Positions 51,271 to 62,933 are shown, counted from the first letter of the stretch. The stretch: 64,000 nucleotides of DNA from LMUY01 sp964244585 (GCA_964244585.1 CAXTJM010000012.1:62001-126000), one strand, 5' to 3'. A program made the numbers and translations. The notes: a model not told the origin generated them from the letters alone.

Positions 51271-51304
51271 CGCCGTCCCCGTTCCGGGGGCGGCGTTTTC
51301 GTTT
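51271..51304 (+). terminator. Intrinsic terminator or attenuator after aapJ
   Basis: An 11-bp G+C-rich stem (CGCCGTCCCCG with CGGGGGCGGCG, one G-U pair) with a three-base loop, followed by TTTTCGTTT. It lies 50 bp after aapJ and 100 bp before aapQ, so it should limit readthrough into the permease genes. Confidence 0.85.
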
Positions 51305-51398
51305 GCACGGGCCGTAAGCGGCGTTGCAGGTTGCAATGCCCGCGAAGTATGACAGCCATGCGCAGGCCGATTGCTGCCATCAAGGAATAGAGACAGCC

Positions 51399-52610
51399 AT
51401 GTCCGGTGCCGTGAGCGACCCCCGCCTCCATGCTGCCCGGGCTGCCCCGAAGCAGCGCATGCGCCTGTCCTGGTCCGACCCCAAGTTCCGCAGCATCGTG
51501 TGGCAGGTGGTGGTGGTCGGGCTGCTCGTGGCGATCGTCGCCTACCTGGTCGGCAACACCAACCGCAACCTGGCGGCGCGCCACATCGCCACCGGCTTCG
51601 GCTATCTCGCGCGCACGGCGGGCATCCCGATCGGCGAGTCGCTCGTCCCCTACAACCCGTCGACCAGCACCTATGGCGACGCGCTGGTCATCGGCATCCT
51701 CAACACGCTGAAGGTGGCGGTCGTCGGCGTGGTGCTGACCACGATCTGGGGCACGTTGCTGGGCATCGCCCGGCTGTCGAAGAACTGGCTGCTGTCCCGC
51801 CTCGCCGCCGCGTATGTGGAGGTGCTGCGCGACATCCCGCTGCTGCTGCAACTGCTGTTCTGGTACGGGCTGGTGCAGACGCTGCCCTCCGTCCGCAATG
51901 CCATCGCGGTGCTGCCGGGCGTGTTCTTTTCCAACCGCGGCATCAAGGTGCCGCTGTTCGAGTGGCAGCCGGCGCATAGCTGGGCGCTCGCTGCCTTCCT
52001 GGTGGGGCTGCTCGGCACGATGGCCTGGTCCAACGTCGCCTCCAGGCGGCAGGCGCAGACCGGCGTGCGGCCGAAGACATGGCCGGCGGCGCTCGCATTG
52101 CTGGTGGCCTTTCCGCTGTTCGTCTGGGCGGTGCTGGGGGCGCCATTCCAGTTGGACATGCCGGTCAAGGGCGGCTTCAACTTCACTGGCGGCGGCACGA
52201 TCAGCCCGGAATACTGCGCGCTGACCCTGGGGCTGATCGTCTACACCGCGGCCTACATCGCGGAGATCGTGCGGTCCGGCATCCAGGCCGTGCCGCAGGG
52301 CCAGTGGGAGGCCGCGGGCGCGCTGGGGCTGCGGCCGGGTGCGGTGCTGCGGCAGATCGTGCTGCCGCAGGCCCTGCGGGTGGTGATCCCGCCGATGACC
52401 AGCCAGTTCCTGAACCTGACCAAGAACAGCTCGCTCGCCGTGGCGATCGGCTACCAGGACGTGGTGTCGATCGACCAGACGACGCTGAACCAGACCGGGC
52501 AGGCGGTCGAGGGCATCGCCGTGCTGATGGGGGTCTTCCTGGTGATCAGCCTGTCGATCAGCCTGTTCATGAACTGGTACAACGCCCGCATCGCCCTGGT
52601 GGAGCGCTGA
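51399..52610 (+). CDS. aapQ: General L-amino-acid ABC transporter permease AapQ
   Basis: A 403-residue inner-membrane protein with about eight spans. The coupling loop is SGIQAVPQGQWEAAGALGLR at about 293-312, as in His/Glu/Gln/Arg/opine permeases. DALVIGILNTLKVAVVGVVL near residue 90-109 starts the domain. The AapQ group has a large N-terminal extension, as here. AAGGA lies upstream of the ATG. It follows aapJ after the terminator and abuts aapM with one base between the stop and the ATG. Confidence 0.92.
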   Translation: MSGAVSDPRLHAARAAPKQRMRLSWSDPKFRSIVWQVVVVGLLVAIVAYLVGNTNRNLAARHIATGFGYLARTAGIPIGESLVPYNPSTSTYGDALVIGILNTLKVAVVGVVLTTIWGTLLGIARLSKNWLLSRLAAAYVEVLRDIPLLLQLLFWYGLVQTLPSVRNAIAVLPGVFFSNRGIKVPLFEWQPAHSWALAAFLVGLLGTMAWSNVASRRQAQTGVRPKTWPAALALLVAFPLFVWAVLGAPFQLDMPVKGGFNFTGGGTISPEYCALTLGLIVYTAAYIAEIVRSGIQAVPQGQWEAAGALGLRPGAVLRQIVLPQALRVVIPPMTSQFLNLTKNSSLAVAIGYQDVVSIDQTTLNQTGQAVEGIAVLMGVFLVISLSISLFMNWYNARIALVER

Positions 52611-52611
52611 C

Positions 52612-53784
52612 ATGAGCCAACTCGCCACCACGGACATCGATCCGGTGCCCGCGATCGCGGGCAATGCGGCGATCCCGTCCACCGCACGCACCCGGCCCCC
52701 CGCCGCGGTGCACGGCCCGGTGGCGTGGCTGCGGACCAACCTGTTCGGCTCCTGGCCCTCCGGCATCGCCACGGTCGTGTTCGGCGCGCTGATCATCTAC
52801 TGGGTCGTCGGCTTCTTCGACTGGGCGGTGGTGCATGCCGTGTGGTCGGTGCCGGACGGCGCCAACGGGCCGGACACGACGGCGTGCCGCGACGTGCGCG
52901 GTGTCGGCGCGTGCTGGGCGGTGCTGCACGAGAAATACCGTTTCATCCTGTTCGGCCGCTATCCGTACGACCTGCAATGGCGCGCGGCGGTCGTGATCGC
53001 CCTGTTCATCGGCCTGTATGCGCTCTCCGCCTGGCGACGTTGCTGGCGCAAGGAGTTGCTGCTCGTGTGGATCGCCACGCTGGCGGTGATCGGCATCCTG
53101 ATGTGGGGCGGCACCCTCGGGCTGGACTTCGTGCCGCAGGACCAGTGGGGCGGCCTGCCGCTGACGCTGATCCTGGCCACGTTCGGCCTGGCCTTCGCCT
53201 TCCCGCTTTCGGTGCTGGTGGCGCTGGGCCGGCGCTCGACCAAGCTGCCGGCGGTCAAGGCGCTCTGCGTGCTGTATGTCGAGCTGATCCGCGGCGTGCC
53301 GCTGATCACGCTGCTGTTCATGGCCAGCGTGATGTTCCCGCTGTTCCTGCCGGACGGCGTGAACATCGACAAGCTGCTGCGCGCGCAGATCGCCATCATC
53401 CTGTTCGCCGCGGCCTATCTGGCGGAGGTGGTGCGCGGCGGCCTGCAATCCCTGCCGAAGGGGCAGTACGAGGCGGCCGACGCGCTCGGCCTGTCCTATT
53501 GGAAGAAGACGGGCCTCATCGTGCTGCCGCAGGCGCTCCGCCTGGTGATCCCGCCCCTGGTCAACACTTTCATCGGGTTCTTCAAGGACACCAGCCTGGT
53601 GCTGATCATCGGCCTGTTCGACCTGCTGTCGGCGGGCAAGATCGCGATCAGCGAGCCGGCCTGGTCCACCTATTCCAGCGAGGTCTACATCGCCCTCGCC
53701 GCGATCTATTTCGTGTTCTGCTACACCATGGCCCGCTACTCGCGCGGGCTGGAGCGCGAGTTCGCCCGCGCCCGTAACCGGTAG
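52612..53784 (+). CDS. aapM: General L-amino-acid ABC transporter permease AapM
   Basis: A 390-residue permease paired with AapQ. GGLQSLPKGQYEAADALGLS at about 278-297 is the coupling loop to AapP. The N-terminal 60 residues are polar, as usual for AapM. The stop of aapQ and the ATG are one base apart, and aapP follows 14 bp later. With AapQ it forms the heterodimeric channel for amino-acid uptake across the inner membrane. Confidence 0.92.
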   Translation: MSQLATTDIDPVPAIAGNAAIPSTARTRPPAAVHGPVAWLRTNLFGSWPSGIATVVFGALIIYWVVGFFDWAVVHAVWSVPDGANGPDTTACRDVRGVGACWAVLHEKYRFILFGRYPYDLQWRAAVVIALFIGLYALSAWRRCWRKELLLVWIATLAVIGILMWGGTLGLDFVPQDQWGGLPLTLILATFGLAFAFPLSVLVALGRRSTKLPAVKALCVLYVELIRGVPLITLLFMASVMFPLFLPDGVNIDKLLRAQIAIILFAAAYLAEVVRGGLQSLPKGQYEAADALGLSYWKKTGLIVLPQALRLVIPPLVNTFIGFFKDTSLVLIIGLFDLLSAGKIAISEPAWSTYSSEVYIALAAIYFVFCYTMARYSRGLEREFARARNR

Positions 53785-53798
53785 AAGGGGATACCCAG

Positions 53799-54584
53799 AT
53801 GAGTGCCGCGATGTCGATGACGACGCCGACCCCCCTGTCCAACGCCGCGCCCGCGATCGTGCTGGACAAGGTCAACAAATGGTACGGCGCGATGCACGTG
53901 CTGCGCAACGTGACGCTGACCGTGGGGCAGAAGGAGAAGGTGGTGGTGTGCGGGCCGTCCGGCTCCGGCAAGTCCACCATGATCCGCTGCATCAACCGGC
54001 TGGAAAGTCACCAGGAAGGCAAGATCCTCGTCGACGGCACGGAGCTGACCGACGACCTGCGCGCGCTGGACACGATCCGCCGCGAGGTCGGCATGGTGTT
54101 CCAGTCGTTCAACCTGTTCCCGCATCTGACGATCCTGGAGAACTGCACGCTGGCGCCGATCTGGGTCCGCAAGATGCCGAAGGCCGAGGCGGAGGAGCTG
54201 GCGATGAGCTACCTGCGCCGGGTGAAGATCCCGGAACAGGCGAAGAAATATCCCGGCCAGCTGTCCGGCGGCCAGCAGCAGCGTGTGGCGATCGCCCGGG
54301 CGCTGTGCATGAAGCCGAAGATCATGCTGTTCGACGAACCGACCTCCGCCTTGGACCCGGAGATGATCAAGGAGGTGCTGGACACCATGATCGGCCTGGC
54401 CGAGACCGGCATGACCATGGTGTGCGTGACGCACGAGATGGGCTTCGCCAAGAAGGTCGCCGACCGCGTGGTGTTCATGGACCGCGGCGAGGTGGTGGAG
54501 GCCGGTCCGCCGCGCGAGCTGTTCGACAACCCGCAGACCGACCGGTTGAAGCTGTTCCTGAGTCAGATCCTCAAGGACCATTGA
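53799..54584 (+). CDS. aapP: General L-amino-acid ABC transporter ATP-binding protein AapP
   Basis: A 261-residue ABC ATPase. Walker A is GPSGSGKSTMIRCINRLE (about 51-68), the signature is LSGGQQQRVAIARALCM, Walker B is IMLFDEPTSALDPEM and the switch histidine is VTHEMGFAKKV. It energises uptake through AapQM. The N-terminal alanine/threonine-rich extension of about 20 residues is unusual but harmless. A family-5 binding protein gene begins 4 bp after its stop, with GAGG of its ribosome-binding site immediately upstream. Confidence 0.95.
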   Translation: MSAAMSMTTPTPLSNAAPAIVLDKVNKWYGAMHVLRNVTLTVGQKEKVVVCGPSGSGKSTMIRCINRLESHQEGKILVDGTELTDDLRALDTIRREVGMVFQSFNLFPHLTILENCTLAPIWVRKMPKAEAEELAMSYLRRVKIPEQAKKYPGQLSGGQQQRVAIARALCMKPKIMLFDEPTSALDPEMIKEVLDTMIGLAETGMTMVCVTHEMGFAKKVADRVVFMDRGEVVEAGPPRELFDNPQTDRLKLFLSQILKDH

Positions 54585-54588
54585 GGAG

Positions 54589-56181
54589 ATGAAGCGGCGT
54601 GGCTTCCTGGCGGGCACGGCCGGTGCGGCGGTCGCAGCGGGCCTGCCCCGCCCATCCTTGGCGCAGGGCGCGGCGGCCCGGACGCTGCGGTTCATCCCGG
54701 AAGGCAACCTGGCCAACCCGGACCCGATCTGGACCACCACGACGGTCGCACGTAACCACGGCTTCATGATCTACGACACGCTGTTCGGCGTGGACGGCAA
54801 GCTCGCGGCCAAGCCGCAGATGTGCCAGGGCTACGAGCTGTCGGACGACAAGCTCACCTGGGTTTTCCACCTCCGCGAGGGTCTGACGTTCCACGATGGG
54901 GCGCCGGTGCGCGGCACGGACTGCATCGCTTCGATCGCGCGCTGGGCGAAGCGCGACGGGTTCGGCCAGCGCCTGGCGGCCCAGCTGGACAGCATGGCCG
55001 CCGCGGACGACCGCAGCTTCACCATCAAGCTGAAGCAGCCTTTCCCGCTGCTGGTGGAGGCCTTCGCCAAACCCGCGGCCAACGTGTGCTTCATCATGCC
55101 GGAGCGCGTGGCGAAGACGGACGCGTTCACGCAGATCACGGACTTCACCGGCTCCGGCCCGTTCCGCTTCCTGCGCAACGAGTGGACGCCGGGCTCGCTG
55201 GCGGCCTACGCGCGGTTCGACGGCTACGTGCCACGGCAGGAGGCGCCGGACTTCACCGCCGGCGGCAAGGTGGCGAATTTCGACCGGATCGAGTGGAACA
55301 TCATCACCGATGCCGCCACTTGCGCCGCCGCCCTCCAGACCGGGGAGGAGGATTGGTGGCAAACGCCGATCGCCGACCTGCTGCCGCAGCTTCGCCGGGC
55401 GCGCGGGGTAAAGGTGGTGCCGATGACCAGCATCGGCAGCATCGAGATCATCCGCTTCAACGAGCTGCATCCGCCGTTCGACAACCCGAAGATGCGGCAG
55501 GCGGTGCTGAAGGTCGTCAACCAGAAGGAGTTCATGCAGGCGGCCTACGGCGAGGACACGAGCGTCTACCGCACGGATGTCGGCGTGTTCACCCCTGGTT
55601 CCCCGGCGGACTCGACAGTGGGCATGGCGGCGATCACCGGCCCGCGCGACTGGGATGGCGCCAAGAAGCTGGTGCAGGAGGCCGGCTACAAGGGCGAGAA
55701 GGTCGTCATCATCTCGCCCACCGACTATCCATGGCTGGAAGCGTTCTGCCAGGTGGCGCGCGACACGCTGATCAAGCTGGGGCTGAACGTGGACTACCAG
55801 GCGGCCGACTGGGGCACGGTGGTGCAGCGCCGCGCCAGCAAGGAGCCGGTGGAGAAGGGCGGCTGGAGCATCTTCTGCACCGGCTGGGAAGGGCTGAACA
55901 CCGCAGACCCGGGCGGCCACTACCCCATCATCGGCAGCGGGCAGACCGCCTGGTTCGGCTGGCCCACCAGCCCGGCCATCGAGCAGCTCCGCACCGACTG
56001 GTTCAACGCGCCGGACGCCGCCGCGCAGAAGACGGCGACGGACGCGATCCAGGCGGCGGTGTGGCGGGAGGTGCCGTACGTCCCGCTCGGCCAGTTCTTC
56101 CAGCCAGCGGCGATGCGCGACACCGTCACCGGCGTGCTGGACAGCCCGTTTCCGATCTTCTGGAACGCGAAGAAGGGCTGA
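54589..56181 (+). CDS. Family-5 (peptide/nickel-type) ABC binding protein, Tat-exported
   Basis: A 530-residue solute-binding protein of the SBP_bac_5 (oligopeptide/dipeptide) family. The N-terminus MKRRGFLAGTAGAAVAAG is a twin-arginine signal. Conserved regions include LREGLTFHDGAPVRGTDCIA and NPKMRQAVLKVVNQKEFMQA. It begins 4 bp after aapP and is the last gene of the aap operon, yet no matching permease or ATPase genes adjoin it. It may use a transporter elsewhere, or serve as an extra sensor. Substrate unknown: peptide or opine-like. Confidence 0.88.
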   Translation: MKRRGFLAGTAGAAVAAGLPRPSLAQGAAARTLRFIPEGNLANPDPIWTTTTVARNHGFMIYDTLFGVDGKLAAKPQMCQGYELSDDKLTWVFHLREGLTFHDGAPVRGTDCIASIARWAKRDGFGQRLAAQLDSMAAADDRSFTIKLKQPFPLLVEAFAKPAANVCFIMPERVAKTDAFTQITDFTGSGPFRFLRNEWTPGSLAAYARFDGYVPRQEAPDFTAGGKVANFDRIEWNIITDAATCAAALQTGEEDWWQTPIADLLPQLRRARGVKVVPMTSIGSIEIIRFNELHPPFDNPKMRQAVLKVVNQKEFMQAAYGEDTSVYRTDVGVFTPGSPADSTVGMAAITGPRDWDGAKKLVQEAGYKGEKVVIISPTDYPWLEAFCQVARDTLIKLGLNVDYQAADWGTVVQRRASKEPVEKGGWSIFCTGWEGLNTADPGGHYPIIGSGQTAWFGWPTSPAIEQLRTDWFNAPDAAAQKTATDAIQAAVWREVPYVPLGQFFQPAAMRDTVTGVLDSPFPIFWNAKKG

Positions 56182-56254
56182 ACGTCCAACTGGATGTGCG
56201 CCATTTATTGCAACACCAAACCGGCGACACTTCCAAAGGAGCTAAAGCCGTAGC

Positions 56255-56293
56255 GGAGGAGAGGCCTCCCTCGCGAAGGGAGGCCTCTCCTCC
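56255..56293. terminator. Bidirectional terminator between the aap operon and pit
   Basis: A perfect 17-bp inverted repeat with a five-base loop (CGCGA), its arms centred on GGCCTCCCT and AGGGAGGCC. It lies between the convergent genes, 74 bp after one and 4 bp from the other stop. Without a clear T-run, termination is by stem strength, so confidence is moderate. Confidence 0.65.
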
Positions 56294-56296
56294 GGG

Positions 56297-57922
56297 TCAG
56301 AACACCTGGCGGAACAGCACGTACAGCGACCCGGCGATCGCCATGGCGGCCGGCAGCGTCAGCACCCAGGCCAGCGCCATGTTCTTCAGCGTGCCCCATT
56401 GCAGGCCAGACCCGTTGGCCGCCATCGTGCCGGCCACGCCGCTGGACAGCACGTGCGTCGTGGACACCGGCAGGCCGTACGCGTCCGCCAGGCCGATCGT
56501 GGCCATGGCGACGATCTCGGCCGAGGCACCCTGCGCGTAGGTCAGGTGCGTCTTGCCGATCTTCTCGCCCACCGTCACCACGATGCGCTTCCACCCGACC
56601 ATCGTGCCCAGCCCGAGCGCGATCGCCACCGACACCTTCACCCAGAGCGGGATGTAGCGCGTCCCGCTGTTCAGGGAGGATTGCAGCGAGCCGAGCTTCT
56701 TCACGTCATCGTCGCTGAACCCCGGCGCGTGTGGCCCCATCACCCGCACGGCGTCCGATGCCAGGTACATGTCGTTGCGCACGTTCTGCGTCGACGCGGC
56801 CGGAATGGCCTTGATGGCGCCGACGTCACGGACCTGCCGGCTGATGTCGCCGGTCAGCACGGCCAGGGCCGCGTACACCCCTGGCGTGTTCACCTCCTTG
56901 CGCTTCAACGCCTCCCCTACAGCCGCCCGTGCTGCCGCCGCGTTGGCCGGGGGCGTGGCGCCGGCTGCGTGGGATTGCAGCACCGCGCCCGCGTCCTGCG
57001 TCGCCTGGAGGAACATCGGGGTCGTGCTGTCCGGCATCGCCCGGTTCAGCGCGTAGGCGGTGGGCGCCGCGCCGATCAGGATCAGCATGATCAAGCCCAT
57101 GCCCTTCTGCCCGTCATTGCTGCCGTGGAAGAACGACACGCCCGTGCAGGTGAGCACCAGCAGGCCGCGGATCAGCGGCGGCGGCGGCTTGTCGCCTTCG
57201 GGCGCCACGTAAAGCGACTTGCTGCGCACCAGCAGCTTCATGCCCCACAGCAGCAAGGCGGACAGCACGAAGCCGATCAGCGGGCTGAACAGCAGCGCCT
57301 CCCCCACGCCGACCGCCTGCCCCCACTCCACGCCGGATGTGGCCGACCCGGCGGGTGCCAGGAACTGGTTGGCCAATCCCACCCCCATGATGGAGCCGAT
57401 CAGCGCGTGGGAGGAGCTGTTGGGGATGCCGAACGCCCAGGTGCCGAGATTCCAGATGATGGCGGCGATCAGCAGCGCAAAGATCATCGCGTAGCCCGCC
57501 TCGCTGCCGGCCTGGAGGACCAGCTCCACCGGCAGCAGCGTAACGACCGCATAGGCCACGGCGCCGCTGGACCACAGCACGCCCAGCAGGTTGAACGTGC
57601 CGGACCACACCACCGCCACCAGCGGCGGCATGCTGTGCGTGTAGATCACGGTTGCGACGGCGTTGGCCGTGTCGTGGAACCCGTTGACGAATTCGAACCC
57701 CAGGGCGATCAGCAGCGCCAGGCCCAACAGCACCAGCGCGCCGACCGCCAGGTTATGCTCGCCCACCTTGTCCATGTCGGTGGCGATGCTGTAGGCGGCG
57801 AACAGCAGCCCGGCCACCAGCACGCCCAGGAAGGCAAGGGCGCCGGCCGCATGCGGCTTGCCGCCCATGGCCGGGCGCGGCGGCCTGGCGGCCGGCGTGT
57901 CATCCAAAGTGAAATCCGACAT
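56297..57922 (-). CDS. pit: Low-affinity inorganic phosphate transporter PitA-type
   Basis: A 541-residue PiT-family membrane protein. The two characteristic domains are visible: GFEFVNGFHDTANAVATVIY at about residue 75-94 and SFFHGSNDGQKGMGLIML at about 285-302. ADAYGLPVSTTHVLSSGVAG is in the C-terminal half. It imports phosphate with H+ or as a metal-phosphate complex. The insertion of about 100 residues between the halves is normal for PiT. The start at 57922 was taken because upstream sequence in the same frame is antisense to hflX. Confidence 0.93.
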   Translation of the reverse strand: MSDFTLDDTPAARPPRPAMGGKPHAAGALAFLGVLVAGLLFAAYSIATDMDKVGEHNLAVGALVLLGLALLIALGFEFVNGFHDTANAVATVIYTHSMPPLVAVVWSGTFNLLGVLWSSGAVAYAVVTLLPVELVLQAGSEAGYAMIFALLIAAIIWNLGTWAFGIPNSSSHALIGSIMGVGLANQFLAPAGSATSGVEWGQAVGVGEALLFSPLIGFVLSALLLWGMKLLVRSKSLYVAPEGDKPPPPLIRGLLVLTCTGVSFFHGSNDGQKGMGLIMLILIGAAPTAYALNRAMPDSTTPMFLQATQDAGAVLQSHAAGATPPANAAAARAAVGEALKRKEVNTPGVYAALAVLTGDISRQVRDVGAIKAIPAASTQNVRNDMYLASDAVRVMGPHAPGFSDDDVKKLGSLQSSLNSGTRYIPLWVKVSVAIALGLGTMVGWKRIVVTVGEKIGKTHLTYAQGASAEIVAMATIGLADAYGLPVSTTHVLSSGVAGTMAANGSGLQWGTLKNMALAWVLTLPAAMAIAGSLYVLFRQVF

Positions 57923-58066
57923 GGTGCCCTTGCCGTCAGTTGCTACCCAAGGCTGTAACGAACCAGCGCCAGCGTGGGTGTGGCGTTGCCATGACATTTG
58001 CTGAAATGGTGCAGTCTGCCCCGCCCGGCGCGGATGGCCCCGGCCAGGGGACGGCGTGCTACGGTG

Positions 58067-59425
58067 ATGGCCATGGACACCAAACCGCTTCCGTCGCGCG
58101 CCATCCTCGTCGGCATCCAGCTGGATGGGGTGGATGACGTGGCGCACCAGGCCAGCCTGGCCGAGCTGGGCCGCCTGGTGCACACGCTCGGCTACGAGGT
58201 CGTCGGGACCGTGTCGCAGAAGCGCGACGGCATCGGCGGCTTGACGGTGCTGGGCCAGGGCAAACTGGCGGAGCTTGCGGCGATGACCGGCGGGTCGGGC
58301 ACGGTCGGGGCGTGGACCGCGCCGAAAACGTCCAAGGCCCGGGCGCGTTTCGCGACGGAGCCGAATGCCACCGAACCGGCAGTGCCTGCCGCCGATGCGC
58401 CGGCCCGCCCGGGCTTCGTGATCGTGGACCACGAGATCTCGCCCAGCCAGGCTCGCAACCTGGAAAACGCCACCGGCGCCCGGGTGCTGGACCGCACGGG
58501 CGTGATCGTGGAGATCTTCCACCGCCACGCCCGCAGCCGCGAGGCCAAGTTGCAGGTCGAAATGGCGCGGCTGAAATACGTGGCGCCGCGCCTGCGGGAG
58601 TCCGCGGTCGGGGCTGGCGGCCGGCAGCGCGGCGTCGGCGCCGGTGAGACCGGCCTGGACCTGGACCGGCGCAGCATACGCGACCGCCTGGCCGAGCTGC
58701 GGCAGCAATTGGACGATGTGCAGCGCGATAACAGCCAACGCCGCGCATCGCGGCGCGAGCAGTTGCGGGTGGCGCTGGTCGGCTACACCAACGCCGGCAA
58801 ATCCTCGCTCATGCGCGCCCTCACGGGCAGCGAGGTGCTGGTGGCGGACCAGTTGTTCGCCACGCTCGACACCACGGTGCGCGCGCTGAAGCCGGAGACG
58901 CGGCCGCGCGTGCTGGTGTCGGACACGGTCGGCTTCATCAAGCAGCTGCCGCACGACCTCGTGGCGTCGTTCCGTTCCACCCTGGACGAGGCGCTGGAAG
59001 CCTCGCTGCTGTTGTTCGTGGTGGATGCGTCCGACCCGACCTACGAGGCCCAGTTGGCGGTGACCCGTACCGTCCTGGCGGAGATCGGCGCCGATGCGGT
59101 GCCATCCCGCCTGCTGCTGAACAAGATCGACCGCGTGGGGGCGGAGGATCGTGCGGCCTTGCTGGCCAAGCACCCGGAGGCGATCTACCTGTCCTCTCAA
59201 TCGGCGGCGGACGTGGCGGCGTTGCGCGACACGGTGATCGCCTTCTTCGAGGCGGCGATGGTGGAGGAGGAGCTTGTGCTGCCCTACGCCAAGCAGCGGC
59301 TGCTGGGCGAGGTGTACGAGAACACGCGCGTCCTGTCCGAGGAATATGACGCCACCGGCCGGATCCTGAAGGTGCGCGGCCTGCCCGGCGCGATCGCCCG
59401 GCTGCATCGGACCCTCGCCGCCTGA
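58067..59425 (+). CDS. hflX: Ribosome-associated GTPase HflX
   Basis: A 452-residue GTPase. The N-terminal domain carries DHEISPSQARNLENATGARV and DRTGVIVEIFHRHARSREAK. The GTPase domain has G1 VGYTNAGKSSLMRAL (about 238-252), G3 DTVGFIKQLP and G4 NKID. HflX rescues stalled ribosomes and is linked to heat and stress. The N-terminal insertion of about 40 residues rich in A and P (about 85-105) is unlike E. coli. Start is ATG at 58067 or 58073. hfq, often nearby in relatives, is absent. Confidence 0.93.
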   Translation: MAMDTKPLPSRAILVGIQLDGVDDVAHQASLAELGRLVHTLGYEVVGTVSQKRDGIGGLTVLGQGKLAELAAMTGGSGTVGAWTAPKTSKARARFATEPNATEPAVPAADAPARPGFVIVDHEISPSQARNLENATGARVLDRTGVIVEIFHRHARSREAKLQVEMARLKYVAPRLRESAVGAGGRQRGVGAGETGLDLDRRSIRDRLAELRQQLDDVQRDNSQRRASRREQLRVALVGYTNAGKSSLMRALTGSEVLVADQLFATLDTTVRALKPETRPRVLVSDTVGFIKQLPHDLVASFRSTLDEALEASLLLFVVDASDPTYEAQLAVTRTVLAEIGADAVPSRLLLNKIDRVGAEDRAALLAKHPEAIYLSSQSAADVAALRDTVIAFFEAAMVEEELVLPYAKQRLLGEVYENTRVLSEEYDATGRILKVRGLPGAIARLHRTLAA

Positions 59426-59500
59426 CCGGGGACGTGTTCCAGGAAGCATCCGTCGCCATGACGAGGCGTTGTGGGGATGCACGGGAACGGGAATGGTCGC

Positions 59501-59965
59501 ATGGATTGGTTGAGGGTGCTGCGCCGCGCCACGGTGTCGGGAACGGTTGCCAGCGTCGTGTCGAGCCTGGCGCTGGCGGCGCTGGCCCGGGGCGAGGGCA
59601 AGGGCGCCCTGCAACCGGTCAACGCCACCAGCCATTGGCTGAACGGCGAAGCCGCGGCGTCGCGCCGGGTGGCGAGCGTCGCCGACACGGCCGTGGGTTA
59701 TGCCACCCATAACGCGGCGACGATCTTCTGGGCGTTGTTGTTCGAGGCGTGGCTTGGCGCGGGCTGGCCGGCGGGGCTGCTCACCCGCGCCGCCGCCACC
59801 TCCGTCATCGCTGCCGCGGTGGATTACGGCGCCACGCCGCGGCGCTTCACCCCGGGATGGGAGTTCGTCCTGTCCAAGCGGTCAATGGCCGGCGCGTACG
59901 CGGCAATGGCGGCCGGCCTGGCGATCGGCACTGTCCTAGCCCGGCGGTCACCGGACCCGGGCTGA
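59501..59965 (+). CDS. Hypothetical inner-membrane protein
   Basis: A 154-residue protein. An N-terminal amphipathic region is followed by hydrophobic spans at about residues 14-32 (TVASVVSSLALAALARG), 70-88 and 125-150, with a polar loop between. It has no recognised family domain. Starts at 59477 and in-frame codons upstream are alternatives; 59501 was preferred because it gives a compact first span. It overlaps the convergent small gene at its 3' end by 18 bp. No operon partner is evident; hflX ends 76 bp before. Confidence 0.5.
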   Translation: MDWLRVLRRATVSGTVASVVSSLALAALARGEGKGALQPVNATSHWLNGEAAASRRVASVADTAVGYATHNAATIFWALLFEAWLGAGWPAGLLTRAAATSVIAAAVDYGATPRRFTPGWEFVLSKRSMAGAYAAMAAGLAIGTVLARRSPDPG

Positions 59966-60181
59966 GGCCGCGGCCCGGCGCGTTCCATCCAGTTCCAAGC
60001 GGATGGCGGCGGCCACGCTGGGCTGCGCCCGACGGATCTGTCCGGCCCGCCGCACCGCTGCCAGGTCCGGCGCCGGATCACGCTCCCACCCTTCCAGGAA
60101 CATCAGGTCTACCGCCGCCGAGTCCGGCAGCCCCTGCGCTACCAGATGGCGGACCACTTGCGTCTGGGGAATCGTCTGCAT
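59948..60181 (-). CDS. Hypothetical protein, 77 residues
   Basis: A small arginine- and alanine-rich protein: QTQVVRHLVAQGLPDSAAVD, then MFLEGWERDPAPDLAAVRRA, ending with a basic tail. It is helical and soluble. The start at 60181 (MQTIPQ) was chosen from the ATG within the longer open frame that begins at 60199. It overlaps the 3' end of the gene on the other strand by 18 bp. Not recognised; could be spurious. The G+C pattern suggests coding. Confidence 0.4.
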   Translation of the reverse strand: MQTIPQTQVVRHLVAQGLPDSAAVDLMFLEGWERDPAPDLAAVRRAGQIRRAQPSVAAAIRLELDGTRRAAASARVR

Positions 60182-60285
60182 GCCGCGTAACCTCGCCATC
60201 TCTCAGCGGGCAACGTGGCGGACCGACCGGGTATCCAATGGCTGGTAAAAAGAACAGCCTTGCCCGTTTCGCCGGCTGATCGGCA

Positions 60286-60313
60286 GTGGCTGCGGGACGG
60301 CGCCCGCAGCCAC
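60286..60313 (-). terminator. Probable ahcY terminator hairpin
   Basis: A perfect 11-bp stem (GTGGCTGCGGG with CCCGCAGCCAC) and a six-base loop, 10 bp beyond the ahcY stop. No T-run follows directly; TTCTTTTT comes about 32 bp later. It probably slows or ends transcription. Confidence 0.55.
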
Positions 60314-60322
60314 CAGCCTGCG

Positions 60323-61630
<1,308 letters not shown>

Positions 61631-61660
61631 AAGCAGGCTCCTGGCTGAATTTCCCGGCGC

Positions 61661-61680
61661 TATATAAGGATATCTTGATG
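61661..61680. promoter_or_regulatory. Possible SahR-type operator upstream of ahcY
   Basis: The 20-base TATATAAGGATATCTTGATG is near-palindromic around GATATC. It resembles the operators described for SahR (an ArsR-family repressor of methionine-cycle genes in Proteobacteria), which often precede ahcY. No sahR gene is in the window. It lies 31-50 bp upstream of the ahcY start, over the likely promoter. Confidence 0.5.
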
Positions 61681-61703
61681 TTTGCAACTTGACCGGCGGA
61701 CAG

Positions 61704-62933
<1,230 letters not shown>

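Noticed and set aside
56297..59710. A very long open frame (1137 codons) on the minus strand
   Set aside because: Only the part from 57922 leftwards is the phosphate transporter. The rest is antisense to hflX and has no family similarity, an effect of high G+C.
61631..61703. SAH riboswitch before ahcY
   Set aside because: The leader is only about 70 bases and has no matching pseudoknot pattern. The AT-rich palindrome is better explained as a protein operator.
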